DNA from: Flavobacteriales bacterium
Lineage (GTDB): Bacteria; Bacteroidota; Bacteroidia; Flavobacteriales_D; Sanyastnellaceae
Direction: 5' to 3'
DNA length: 46,302 nt
NCBI GenBank assembly: GCA_027491215.1
Contig: JAIXWP010000083.1
Span: 1-46,302, forward strand
Part shown: positions 1-13,400 of the stretch, piece after piece
Position numbering within the stretch: position 1 is the first letter of the stretch
How the letters are laid out: every line of letters starts with the position of its first letter
Made by a program: the position numbers and the translations under genes
The notes under the pieces: model-generated
Seen by the model: only the letters and a program-made list of their open reading frames with translations
The model's database searches: none
Told to the model about the DNA's origin: nothing

Positions 1-321
1 ACTACATCATACGGTTGCTCTATTGAAAGTGAAGTGCTCACGGTCATCAATAATGTTGATGAAAACGAATGGAGCCAACTTGTATCTATATATCCGAACC
101 CAGCAAAAGAAGCCTTCACATTGAGTATTGAAGGAGGTGATTTTGTTTGGGAAAAATTGACCGTCTACTCATCTATTGGTCAGCTTGTTTTAGATGTTCA
201 AAATCCATCGCATCTAACAAGCCTCACGATTAACACTGATGCGCTCGCAGAGGGAAGTTACATTTTACAACTTTCCAATGGTACTCAGTTGGTGACGAAG
301 AAATTGACGATTATCAAATAG
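1..321 (+). CDS. C-terminal end of a secreted protein with a T9SS type A sorting domain (5' truncated)
   Basis: The reading frame is open from the first base of the window and ends at a TAG at 319-321, so only the last 106 codons are present. The visible part carries the usual layout of a Bacteroidota C-terminal sorting domain: [13 protein letters not shown], then a strand with VYSSIGQLV, then [13 protein letters not shown] and a final basic strand KKLTIIK. Such domains direct proteins through the type IX secretion system and are removed at the cell surface. The function of the missing N-terminal cargo part cannot be inferred. The 3' end overlaps the convergent DUF3050 gene by 8 bases. The sorting domain call is firm; the identity of the protein is unknown. 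Confidence 0.85.
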   Translation, partial: TTSYGCSIESEVLTVINNVDENEWSQLVSIYPNPAKEAFTLSIEGGDFVWEKLTVYSSIGQLVLDVQNPSHLTSLTINTDALAEGSYILQLSNGTQLVTKKLTIIK

Positions 322-1105
322 GATTTTCAACCATACTAATCTGATGTGAAATGGCATTCCAAAGCTGAATTCTAGCTTGGAGTGCTGCTTTCACTGCTGC
401 AGTAGCTTCATTCCATTTTTGCTCATCTGTGCCGCAAAGTTCGCTGGTCATTTCATAAGCTAGATGCGAGTGATGATCACCATCCACTTCGATGTGACGC
501 TCTAGGTAGTATAGCATTGTGGTCAATTCTTTTGGTGCTGTTTTTTGAAGTTCTTTCACGAATGAAATAAACATTCCGGGTATAAGATCTTCACGCCCAA
601 AAGTGAACACAGCCGCTTGAATATGCGCCTGATTAGTATTGATTGTTTCGAAAGTATTATTCACAAAGGCTTGAGCAGCGGCTGGTGCTTGGGCCATGTT
701 TAACGCGTCGTCTACCTTCAAGCTATTTTTCAAAAAATCAATAAATCTCTCAATTGAAGTAGTGTCGCAACCCGCATTGCGCATTGCTTTCTGATAGAGT
801 TCAAAGTGACTAGTACGCGCGCCCTCTTCATCAACATCGCTTTCTTCTCCAACCACAATTTCATTGATTAAAAATCTTGTATTGGCATTTCCAATAGGAA
901 CCCAGGGCACCTCAACACAAGTAAGGTTTCTTTGAAGGGCTTTCAGCAAAGACATAAAATCCCACACAGCGTAGATGTGATGCTGCATAAAAACTTGAAG
1001 GTCTTCGATGCTTTTAATATCGCTATAGACAGAATGTTGCACCAATTGATCTTTCAAAGGAGCAACTTCTTGTTTTAATTTATTGAGAAAAAATTCTGTT
1101 GTCAT
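314..1105 (-). CDS. DUF3050 family protein (heme-oxygenase-like fold, function unknown)
   Basis: This 263-residue soluble protein has no signal peptide or membrane segment. It starts with a helical region, followed by the pattern [18 protein letters not shown] and [10 protein letters not shown], then [10 protein letters not shown], and later [21 protein letters not shown]. These His- and Glu-rich helical motifs are typical of DUF3050, which belongs to the heme-oxygenase-like or diiron-oxidase-like helical superfamily. The His/Asp/Glu positions ([10 protein letters not shown]) could bind metal, but that is inference. The ATG at 1103-1105 is the only sensible start. A TATTTTTG box about 70 bases upstream on the same strand is a plausible promoter. 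The physiological role is not known. Confidence 0.8.
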   Translation of the reverse strand: MTTEFFLNKLKQEVAPLKDQLVQHSVYSDIKSIEDLQVFMQHHIYAVWDFMSLLKALQRNLTCVEVPWVPIGNANTRFLINEIVVGEESDVDEEGARTSHFELYQKAMRNAGCDTTSIERFIDFLKNSLKVDDALNMAQAPAAAQAFVNNTFETINTNQAHIQAAVFTFGREDLIPGMFISFVKELQKTAPKELTTMLYYLERHIEVDGDHHSHLAYEMTSELCGTDEQKWNEATAAVKAALQARIQLWNAISHQISMVENPI

Positions 1106-1453
1106 ATCAATTTCGAATAACTGAAAAAATCAAATCTTGTTCATCCTAATTCTAAGGCACCTTTGATTTTTGGGGCGCAAAAATAAGAGGTTGCATCCAT
1201 CGATTTGTGACAGAGTTTTTGATCATTGGGCGAAAAACAGGTCTATTGATAGACAAATAGTCCCTAAACTACGATTACCTCTCAGTTTTTTACGATAAAC
1301 GTCCTTGTGTTGAAATCTTCCAAAAAAGTATTAAATGTCCTTTCAGGTACACAAGACTTTTGTATTGGTCCATGAAAGGATTCAACGAGAATCATTTTTT
1401 GAGCTAAACCTAACACGAACTAAGACCTTTATTCAAGCGAGAACCCTTCACCT
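1106..1453. other. 348-base intergenic region between the DUF3050 gene and the giant adhesin gene
   Basis: No gene is visible here. It must hold the divergent promoters of the DUF3050 gene and of the 20-kb surface operon. The minus-strand TATTTTTG box at 1178-1185 is the best promoter candidate. A short perfect inverted repeat GTCTAT-TG-ATAGAC at 1241-1254 could be an operator or a weak hairpin. I could not find a full TAnnTTTG box on the plus strand; CACCTTTG near 1159 and GACTTTTG at 1355-1362 each miss it by one base. Confidence 0.5.
1178..1185 (-). promoter_or_regulatory. Candidate -7 box for the DUF3050 gene
   Basis: Read on the minus strand the sequence is TATTTTTG followed by CGCCCC, a perfect match to the Bacteroidota -7 consensus TAnnTTTG. 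It lies about 72 bases upstream of the DUF3050 start. I see no clear -33 TTG element at the expected distance. Confidence 0.45.
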
Positions 1454-4400
1454 ATGAGAGGAATATTTACTTTTTTACAAAGTGCGAAACACCTTGTGGC
1501 CGCCATCATTTTAATGTTTGGTAGCATTGGCGCTGTAGCTCAATTCGATACTGAATTCTGGATGCCACCTATTTGGGATGTTTCCAATATCGACAGAAAC
1601 AGCCCGTCAAACTTGTTCATTACAACCCCGTTTGATTTTCCTGTCAATGTTCAAGTGACCACATCGGATGGTACCACTTTCGTTTTTAATGGAACTGTCA
1701 CTTCGGGAAGTCCGCTTTCAGTGCCACTTACACCTGTTCTTGGGCAAACAAACATTGAAGGAGTTCCAAGTACCAACCAAGGTCTGCACATTACCTCATC
1801 AGCACCAATTCAGTGCACACACAAAGTTGCCGGTGGAACCAACCAGACCTTGGTGATTCTCAAAGGAAAAAATGCATTAGGACAAGAGTTTTACTGTGGT
1901 TCTCAAGTAAGAAATTTGAACTCTAACTATGGTCCTGAAGAATATCACTTCATCTCTGTAATGGCGATGGAAAATAACACACAGGTTACTTTCCAAACTC
2001 CATTTACCATGTATGGTTCTGCAGGAGCTCTTGCTAATCCACATGTAGTAACTCTTCAAGCTGGACAGAGCTATTTGATTCGTGGTAATAGTCCTACCCA
2101 GCACGTAGCAGGCGCACGAGTTACATCAAACAAAGACATTGTAGTTAATAGCGGATCAACTCACACCCGTATCTCTGGAACCGGCGCCAACGCCGCAGAC
2201 GGTGGAACAGACCAGCTAGTTCCGATTGGACTTGCAGGTACCGAATGGGTAATCATAAAAGGTAACAACAACTTCCCGTGGGACTATGCAATCGTTGTTG
2301 CAACACAAAACAACACCAACGTGTACATTGACGGTTCTGCAACTCCAGTTGCAACTATTAACGCTGGTCAGTTTTTCGATTGGACAACCACTGGAACATT
2401 TGGAGCACCGCACTATATCCGCACGGATCGCAGAGCATATGTCTATCACGTTTCGGGTTGCTCTCAAGACGAAGAAGTAGATATGTCTGCAATGCCCGAA
2501 ATATCGTGTACAGGCTCTCGATACATCGAGTTCTCTCGTTTCAATCAAGCAGGCCTTCTAGAAAATCTGCAGGTACTTATTCCACCAACAGCAGAATCGA
2601 CACTTAAATTAAATGGTGTTGATTACGACTTAATACCTGGGGTTGTTATTCAGAATGTTCCAGGCCTTACAGGTTGGAGAGCTGCAACATATCCAAATGC
2701 TAGCTTACCTACTAACAACATTCTTACCTCACAAGGTTTCTTTCATGCTGGTTGGCTGACCGGTAATGGAAGCACTGGTGCCTTTGGATATTTATCCGGA
2801 TTCGATGATGCATTTGAATTCCAAGATCCTTTTGCTGCAGACCCAATCCCAACAACTATTTATAATGTTGCTACACTATGCCAAGGTCAAAGCGTCGACC
2901 ATTGCCTCAAGGTGTATAGCTGCGGTGCAAACAACTTCATAGATAGCTTTACAGGTAATGAAGGAAACGTTGTTATCGCTCCACCCTCTTCCCCATCAGA
3001 CACTTGTTTTAGATATACCGCACCTTTCAATTTTGTTGGTAGAGACACTGTCACTTTTGTGGTTTCTAATGAGTTTGGATTTGAAGGTTCAATCGACCTC
3101 ATATTCACAGTTGTCAATCCAGACACACCGATTAATGCTGGTCCCGATCAATTCACTTGTGGTGCGTCATCTGCAACGCTTTCTGCAATCAATCCTGATC
3201 CACTTGCAGTGGGATATTGGACTGTATCTGTCGGATCTGGTGTACTTGTGAATCCGAATTCACCGACGACAGTAGTGAACAACCTTTCCGCTGGAGTCAA
3301 TGCCTTTATATGGCACCAAGACTATCCATCATGTGGAGTAAACAAAGTGGACCTCGTTCAAATAACAAGATTCTCTGGCACACCTCCAGCTGCTGCTGCG
3401 GGTCCAGATGCGAATCTTTGTTCAAGCACTACTTATATAATGCAAGCAAACAATCCAAGCGTTGCTGCGATTGGAACATGGTCTATCACTTCTGGTAGTG
3501 CTACGATTGCAAACATTAATCTTGCGAATACACTCATCACCAACCTCGCAATTGGTGTCAATACTTTCAGCTGGAGTATCAGCAATGGGCCATGTCCCGG
3601 TGGTGATACTACGGATGAAATAGTCATTCGTGTATTCAACCAAAATCACCCTGCTGCGAATGCAGGGCCTGATCAATCCATTTGTGGAACATCAAGTGGT
3701 GGAGCAGGTATTACCGCTTCACTCACTGCAAATGCTGCACAAGTGCCTGCAGTTGGGTCGTGGTCTGTGATCGCTGGTACAGGAACTTTCGCAAATGCGA
3801 ATTCACAGAATACAGTAGTCAGTGGATTGAGTATTGGAACAAATACATTCCGATGGACAATTAACAATGGTCCTTGCGGAACATTGACTGACGAGGTAAC
3901 AATTATTGTGTTCAGTCCAACGTCTCCAAACGCGACTGCGGGTCCAGACCAAACCGTTTGCTTGCCAACCAACTCAACAAACCTAGCAGGTAATACTCCA
4001 ACAGCACCGGCAGTTGGAACCTGGACCGTCATTGCTGGTTCTGGAGCATTTGCAAATGCAAACTTACCTACCACTAGTGTATCTGGTTTGTCACTTGGAA
4101 CCAATACTTTCAGATGGACTGTCAATAACGGACCGTGTCCAGGTGCAGTAACATTTGATGAAATTACGATTGTTGTTTTCCCTGTATCACAACCAACAGT
4201 AAATGCAGGACCCGATCAATCATTCTGTTTTACTTCTACACCAATATCTGCAACACTTGCAGGAAGCGCCATTACCGCTCCTGGGACAGGACTATGGACC
4301 GTTGTGAGCGGAACTGCAACTTTCGCAAACGCATCTAATCCTAACACAACAGTGACTGGATTAAGTCTTGGAAATAACGTGCTGCAATGGACAGCATCCA

Positions 4401-7400
4401 ATGGGACCTGTGATCCCTCGGTGAGTGATCAAATGATCATTACTGTTTTCAATGGAAATATCTCTACAGCTTTTGCTGGTCCAGATGGTGCAATTTGTGC
4501 GCCTGCGACAACATACACCATGTCTGCCACCGCAGCAGTTGCTCCATCCACAGGTTTATGGACTCAAACAAGCGGACCAAGCGGTGCAGCTATTAGCAAC
4601 ACATCCTCACCGACAACACAAATCACAAACCTGACTTCTGGGGTTTATGTATTTAGATGGACCATCCAAAATGGACCATGCGGTAACACAGTATTTGATG
4701 AAATGACATTGAACGTTTTCAATGCCTCTTCACAAACAGCTAATGCTGGTCCTGACCAATCACTTTGCTTCACAGGTATCGTTGGAGTAAGCGCTACAAT
4801 GGCTGCTAATACGGTCACTGCGCCATCAACAGGAACATGGACATTGGTGACTGGTGGTGGAACCATTGTTACACCAAACAGCCCAACCACAACCATTTCT
4901 AATTTACCCGTTGGTATAAATATCTTCCGTTGGACAGTCAACAATGGAGTATGCGGTAGCTCAAATGACTTGGTTGCCATTTTTGTATTTAGCTCATCGC
5001 AAGCTTCGGCCAATGCGGGTCCTGATCAAACAATTTGTTCTTCAACTACAACAGTAAACATGGCGGGTAACAACGTTACTTCACCAGCCACTGGAGTTTG
5101 GACACAAGTAAATGGTCCATCGACATTGACATTCGCGTCCGCATCAAGCGCAAACACATCAGTTACTGGAATGGTAGCTGGTGTTTATACATTGCAATGG
5201 ACTATCAATAATGGACCATGTTCTTCACCATCTATTGTAAGTGATCAGATGACATTGACTGTATTCCCTGCAGCACAAACCGCAGCGAACGCAGGACCAG
5301 ATCAGAGCATTTGTAATACAACAACATCAATAAACTTAAATTCTAATACTCCAATTTTCCCAGCAACAGGTCAGTGGAGTATTGTATCCGGAAGCGGTAC
5401 ATTCACTAATTCTACTTCACCGGTTACATCAGTAACAGGTCTTGGAGTTGGTGTGAATTGTTTCAGATGGACTATCAATAATGGACCATGCGGTTCACCA
5501 ACAATTGATGAAGTTTGCATCACAGTATTTGATGTAAATGCTCCAGCTGCAAATGCAGGAACCGATCAATCATTCTGTTTGCCTCAAACATCAACCACGC
5601 TTAACGCTAACAACGCCACCTTCCCAGCGACGGGAGCTTGGACAGTTATAGCGGGAACGGGAACATTTTCAAATGCGTCTTCATCATCTTCATCTGTTTC
5701 TGGGTTGAGCTTGGGTACAAATACATTCCGTTGGACCATCAATAATGGTTCATGTGGCACCATCACATTTGACGAAGTAACCATTACGATTTTCAATAGT
5801 GCGCTCGCTCCTCCAAATGCAGGTCCAGACGCTAACCTATGTACTCCAACAAGTACTTATGTTATGCAGGGAAGTACTGTCGCTACTCCTGCTACAGGTG
5901 TATGGACACTGATTGCGGGTACAGGTACAATTGCCAATCCAAACAGCCCAACTACATCAATATCTGGATTAGGAATTGGTGCAAATATTTTCAGATGGAC
6001 AATTCTGAATGGTCCTTGCCCAGCAGGTCAGGATTTTGATGAAATGACCATTTTCGTTTATGACGAAAACCAACAAAACGCAAATGCAGGACCCGATCAA
6101 TCTCTTTGCTTTACAGGCATTGTAGGCGTGAGCGCAACGATGGCCGCATCACCAGTTATCTTCCCTGGCACTGGTCAATGGACAGTAATTCAAGGAAGTG
6201 GAACGTTTGCCAATGCATCAAATCCTAACACACAAATTCTAAACATTGGTGTTGGTCAAAATATATTCCGATGGACAGTAAACAATGGTCCTTGCGCGAA
6301 TGCAACAACATTTGACGAAGTAACTGTTCTTGTTTATTCTGGTGCACAAGCAGCAGCAAATGCAGGTCCGGACCAATCACTTTGCTCTACTAACCCAAGC
6401 ACAACACTTGCTGCAAACAGTATTACCTTCCCGGGTACAGGTCAATGGACAGTCGTGCAGGGCACTGCAACTTTTGCAAATGCATCAAGTCCTACAACAA
6501 CTGTTTCTGGACTAAGCACTGGAACAAATGTTTTGCAATGGACCATCAATAATGGCCCTTGTGCACCTAGCACTACAACCGATCAAGTAACAATACTTGT
6601 TTACAATAATGCACAAGCGCCAGCTAACGCAGGCCCAGATTTTACGGCATGTACTTCACAAGGATCAATTACTTTAACTGGTACATCATTCACATTCCCA
6701 GCAACAGGAACGTGGGCATTAGTAAGTGGATCAGCAACAATTACAAACCCTAACCAAGCGACTACTACTGCAACTGCGCTTGGAGTTGGAACAAATATTT
6801 TTAGCTACACTATCAACAACGGTCCTTGTGCAGCGCCAACTGTAGACCAAGTAACGGTCATTGTTTATTCTGCTTCACAAGCAGCTTCTAATGCAGGACC
6901 TGATCAATCGATTTGTTTGCCAACGAACAGTGTATCACTTTCTGCAAACAGTTTGATTTCGCCTGCTACAGGTGTTTGGACACTTATTTCTGGATCCGGA
7001 ACTATTACATCTCCTAACACACCAAATACAACTGTAACAGCATTAGGAATAGGAGAAAATATTTTCAGATGGACCATTTCAAATGGACCATGTTCACCAA
7101 CACAAACAGTTGACCAAGTAAGTATCATTGTGTTTAACAATGCGCAAGCAGCTGCCAACGCAGGACCTGATCAAAGTTTCTGCGAACCCGTTTCGAGTGC
7201 AACACTTGTTGGTAATACTGCAACATTCCCAGCATCGGGTCAATGGACATGGGTATCTGGACCAACTACTCCAGTGATTACCGCACCATCAAGTGCAACA
7301 ACACAAGTAACAGGTTTAGGAGTTGGTGCCAATGTATTTAGATGGACCATCACGAATGGACCTTGTGCACCGGCATCAACAAATGATGAAGTAACCATCT

Positions 7401-10400
7401 TCATTTTTGATGCGGATCAACCTGCAGCGAATGCCGGACCTGATCAATTCTTATGTTCACCTGCATCAACAACGCAGCTTGCAGGAAACAACGCTCTTTT
7501 CCCTGCGACAGGCACATGGACATTGATTCAAGGAACAGGAACAATTGCAAATGCAAACTCTCCAACTAGTAATATTTCTGGATTATCAATTGGAGAAAAT
7601 ATTTTCAGATGGACCGTTTCAAATGGACCATGTAGCAACTCAACAACATTTGACCAAGTAAGTATTTTCGTTTACGATAGTAATGCTCCAGCAGCAAATG
7701 CAGGACCAGATCAAAGTATATGTACACCAACAAGCTCTATAGTGATGGCTGCAAACGCAGCAGTATTCCCTGGAGCTGGAACGTGGACATTGATCTCGGG
7801 CTCAGGTATTATTGTAAATGCAAATTCTCCAACAACAACAATCAACAACTTAGCCGTTGGACAAAACATATTCCGTTGGACCATCAACAATGGTGCATGC
7901 GGATCACAAACAACATTCGACGAGGTAAGTATTTTTGTATTCTCGAATAGCTCACCAAGTGCGAATGCTGGCCCAGACCAAAATATTTGTACTCCAATCA
8001 CCTCAACAACGCTTGCAGGTAGTGTTCCAGTTTTCCCATCAACAGGAGTTTGGACTTGGGTTTCAGGACCATCGGCTCCTGTAATCTCAAACCCAAGCAA
8101 TCCTGCAACTGCAGTTAGTGGTTTGACAGTGGGTGTACACGTATTCCAATGGACGGTGAACAATGGTCCTTGTGCTGCGGGTATTACAACAGATCAAATG
8201 ACCATCAATGTGTTTGATGGAAATGCGCCTCTTGCGAGTGCCGGAGCGGATCAAGAAATTTGTTTACCTACGACAAGTACAAACATGACTGCTACTCCTG
8301 CAACCTTCCCTGGAAGCGGAGTTTGGACACTCATTCAAGGTTCAGGAGCCATCACTAGCCCAACTTCTGCTACAACATCTATCACTGGTTTAACAGTAGG
8401 AGAAAACATTTTCAGATGGACAGTTTCAAATGGTAATTGTACTCCTTCATCATCATTTGATCAAGTAAGTATTTTCATCTTTGATAACACTCAAGCAGCT
8501 GCAAACGCAGGAGCAGATCAGAGTTTCTGCGAACCGACGTCATCAACGACACTAGTCGGAAACAACATCACATTCCCTGCAACGGGTCAGTGGACGTGGG
8601 TTTCAGGACCAACGACACCAACTATCGTCTCCGCAAATAATCCATCAACAGCCGTAACAGGACTCGGTGTTGGGGCGAATGTATTCCGTTGGACTATTGA
8701 TAATGGACCTTGCGCACCATCAACAACACAAGATGAAATCACCATTCTCATCTTTGATATTGATCAGCCCGATGCAAATGCTGGTCCCGATCAATCATTG
8801 TGTTCGCCAACATTCAACACATTACTTTCAGGTAACGTAGCAACCTTCCCATCGAGCGGTCAATGGACATTGATCTCTGGAACAGGAACCATTGTCAATC
8901 CAACATCTCCAACAACTGCAGTAACAGGATTGAGTATCGGTGAAAACATTTTCAGATGGACAGTGAGCAATGGGCCTTGTGCGAATGCTACAACATTTGA
9001 CCAAGTAAGCATCTTTGTATTTGATAGTGCTGCACCATCAGCAACTGCTGGACCAGATCAAAGTATTTGTACTCCTACAGGTAGTGTTGTAATGGCTGCA
9101 AATGCAGCTGTATTCCCAGGAACGGGTGTTTGGACATTGGTTTCGGGATCTGGACTAATTGTAAATCCAACATCACCAACAACCACAATAAACAACCTTG
9201 CTGTTGGACAAAATATCTTCAGATGGACCATTAACAATGGTGCATGTGGATCTCAAACAACCTTTGATGAAGTAAGTATTTTCGTGTTCTCTGAATTCTC
9301 ACCAATTGCAAATGCAGGTGAAGATCAAGACTTGTGTACACCGATTACTTCAACGAATCTTCAAGGTAGTGTCCCCATTTTCCCTTCATCAGGATTCTGG
9401 ACATTTATCTCTGGACCTTCTACTCCAACCATTGTAGATCCAACTAATCCTAACACACTTGTAACGGGATTAGCAATAGGACCAAACGTATTCCAGTGGA
9501 CCGTAACGAACGGACCTTGTGCATCAGGTGTTACCACTGATCAAGTAACTATCACATTATTTAATGGTGGTGCGGCAACACCAAACGCTGGACTTGATCA
9601 AGAAATTTGCTCTCCATTAAGCAGTGTGCAACTTGGAGCAGATGCCGCAGTCTTCCCTGGAGTCGGCGAATGGACACTTATTAATGGTACTGGAACATTT
9701 GTAGATATCAATGATGAAAGTACCATCGTAAACGGATTAACCATTGGTGTAAATACGTTCCGTTGGAGCGTAAACTATTCAACATGTGGTTCTCCATTTG
9801 ATGAAGTAGATATCATCGTTTACGACTCAAGTCAAGGCGCAGCGGTTGCTGGACCAGATCAACAAATCTGTACACCTGACAACAGTGTAAGCATGGCTGC
9901 TGACGCGGTGCTTAGTCCTGGCTTTGGAACATGGTCACTCGTCTCAGGTAGCGGTGCAATTCAAAACATAAACGATCCAAATACACTCATTACTAACTTA
10001 CCAGTTGGAGAAAACATCTTTGTTTGGACAGTGTATAACGGTTCTTGTTTGGCCCCTGCATTAACGACAGATACTGTAAGCATCTTCGTATTCTCCACTG
10101 ACAACCTCGATGCAAGCGCTGGTCTAGATCAAAGCTTCTGTACTCCAACAAACAGCGCTCTATTGACCGGTAGTGCATTGATATTCCCATCAACAGGAAT
10201 ATGGACTATCGAACAAGGAACAGGTAATATCGCAGATCCAACTTCACCATTCACAACGATCACAGATTTAACAGTAGGTGAAACGATTTTAAGATGGACT
10301 GTAAATAATGGACCATGCCCTAATACAATCAGTGCAGATGAGATGAGCATATTCATCTTTGATGAAACACAAGCAGCAGCAAACGCTGGTGCCGACCAAG

Positions 10401-13400
10401 AGTTGTGTTCAACAAATCCATCAACTACTCTCGCTGGAAACAATGTGATTTTCCCTGCGACTGGATTGTGGACCGTTGTTCAAGGAACCGCAATTTTTGC
10501 TGATGCGACAAATCCTTCTACTACTGTTTCTGGATTGAGCATTGGAACAAATATTCTTCAGTGGACCATCGAAAACGGACCATGCGATCCATCATCTACA
10601 ACTGACCAAGTAACAATCATTGTATTTGATAACGCACAAGCTCCAGCAAACGCAGGACTTGATATCGATGCGTGTACATCACAAGGTGGTGTAACTGTAA
10701 ATGGAACTGCATTCACATTCCCTGCAACAGGCGTATGGGCACTAGTGTCAGGAAGTGGTACTATCACCACTCCAAACAGTGCAACAACTACAATTACCAA
10801 CCTAGGTGTTGGAACAAATGTATTTAGCTATACTATCAATAACGGGCCATGTGCAGCGCCTTCTGTTGACTTCATCAACGTTGATACATTCGATGAATTC
10901 CAACCTGAAGCGAATGCTGGTGATGATCAAATTTTATGTTCTCCTATTTCCACAACTACTGTTACAGGAAGTGCTGTCACTTATCCTGCAGTAGGTACTT
11001 GGACATTGGTTCAAGGCACGGGAACGATCGTGTCTCCAAATAGCCCAACGACAACCATCAATGGTTTATCCATCGGAGTGAATGTACTTAGATGGACGAT
11101 TTCAAACGGACCATGTGATCCAACTGAAACGTTTGATGAATTAACTATTACCGTTTACAATTCTGCTCAAGGTCCAGCTCAAGCTGGCAACGATCAAGAA
11201 ATTTGTACGCCTTCCAACACCGTAAACATGACAGCCGATGCTGTACTTGCTCCAGGATTTGGTACTTGGTCAATCATCGCGGGAAGCGGGGTATTCACTG
11301 ATATAAACGATCCTAATACCCTTGTTACTAATTTACCTGTTGGAGAAAATATCTTCGTATGGACTGTTTATAATGGAACATGTCTTGCTCCAGAATTGAC
11401 AACAGATACGGTAGGCATATTTGTATATGAAACGGATAACTTGGATGCTGATGCAGGTGTTGACCAAAGCTTCTGTACTCCTGTATCATCTGCAACGCTA
11501 ACAGGCAGTGCGTTGATTCAGCCATCTACTGGTCTTTGGACCATCCTGCAAGGAACAGGTGTGATCAGTAATCCAACTTCTCCAACAACAACTATTACAG
11601 GTTTGACAGTTGGTGAAACAGTTGTAAGATGGACAGTTAACAATGGACCATGTCCTAACACTATTACCGAAGACGAATTGAGCATCTTCCTCTTTGATGA
11701 AAATCAAGCAGACGCGAATGCTGGTCCTGATCAAGAATTGTGTACTCCAACAACAAGCACTACACTTCAAGGAAATGCAGTAACGTTCCCTGCCATCGGA
11801 ACATGGACTGTTCTTTCTGGTACTGGAATATTCGCTGATGCAAATGACCCTAACACAACTGTAACAGGCTTGTCTGTAGGACAAAATAGCTTCCATTGGA
11901 CCATCAATAATGGCCCATGTGCAAATGGAATCACAACCGATGCGGTAAATATTTTCGTGTTCGACGAGAATAATCCAATTGCTAATGCAGGCACGGATCA
12001 AGAGGTTTGCTTGCCTACAACAACTGTAACACTTCAAGGTAGTTCTTATACTTTCCCTGCGAACGGTGTATGGACATTCTTACAAGGCTCTGGCACGATC
12101 ACAAACATCAATGATCCTGGAACAACTGTAACTGATCTTGCAGTCGGAACAAATATTCTCGTGTGGTCTGTTTCAAATGGACCATGTGCTCCGAGTATAA
12201 CGACAGACCAAGTTGAGATTCGTGTTTACGATGTCGATGCACCACTTGCAAATGCAGGTGCAGATCAAGAATTGTGCGAGCCGAATACTACTACTAACAT
12301 GGCTGCGCTCGTGCCGACAACTCCGGGCTTTGGCACATGGAGCGTACTATCAGGTGCACCATCAGTAACCATTGCAGACGTCAATGATCCTTTCACTGAA
12401 GTCACTGGTTTAGCCGTTGGTCAAACCATCTTATTGTGGACTGTCTACAATGGACCTTGTGATAATAATGGTTCTTTCGACGTGGTATCCATCTTCGTAT
12501 TTGAGTCTTCTCAACCTGCGGCAAATGCAGGTCCTGATCAAGATATCTGTACGCCACAAACCACTGCAAACCTCGTTGCAAATAATGTCATCTTCCCAGC
12601 TACGGGTACATGGACATTGCAAAGTGGTTCGGGAACTATTGTGAATCCAACAAGCCCCGTAACCATCGTTGAAAATCTGGGTGTTGGTGCCAACGTATTC
12701 TGTTGGACTATCAGCAACGGTCCTTGTGACCCTCCGACAACAACTGACTGTGTAACAATCAATGTATTTGATTCTGGTCAATCGGCTGCTAACGCTGGTC
12801 CTGATCAAGAATTCTGCTTACCTACTACATCGAGCGTCCTTGTAGGATCTGCGATCGTTGGTTCAGCTGTTGGTCAGTGGAGCATCGTTCAAGGTGGTGG
12901 TTTCATCTCTAATATTTCTTCTGCTATCACAAATATTTCGAACCTTCCTCAAGGTGAAAACATCTTCAGGTGGACGGTAGATAACGGTAGCTGTGGTACG
13001 ACACAAGATGAGGTTTCAGTTTTCATCTATAACAATGACGCTCCGGAAGCAGATGCTGGAGAAGATGTGTCATTCTGTACTCCGACGAGCACTTACACCA
13101 TGACTGCAAACACTCCAGAAATTCCTGGACTTGGAACATGGAGTATTGTAAGCGGACCAGGTCTTACAGGAACTGGTACCATCGATGACATCAATAATCC
13201 AACTGCAAACATTAGCGGTTTGGTTATCGGTGAAAACAGATTCTCATGGACGATCTACAATGGACCATGTGAAGTTCCAACTACTGATCTCATCTCCATC
13301 TTCATCTATGATGAAAACCAACCAGTAGCTGACGCCGGTGAAGATCAAGAAATCTGCTTGCCTCAAACAGCTGTTGATCTTGACGCTAACGATCCTATCT

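Noticed and set aside
1355-1362. GACTTTTG as the promoter of the giant surface operon.
   Set aside because: It lacks the first T of the -7 box and no TTG lies at the right distance upstream. I could not choose among several weak candidates.
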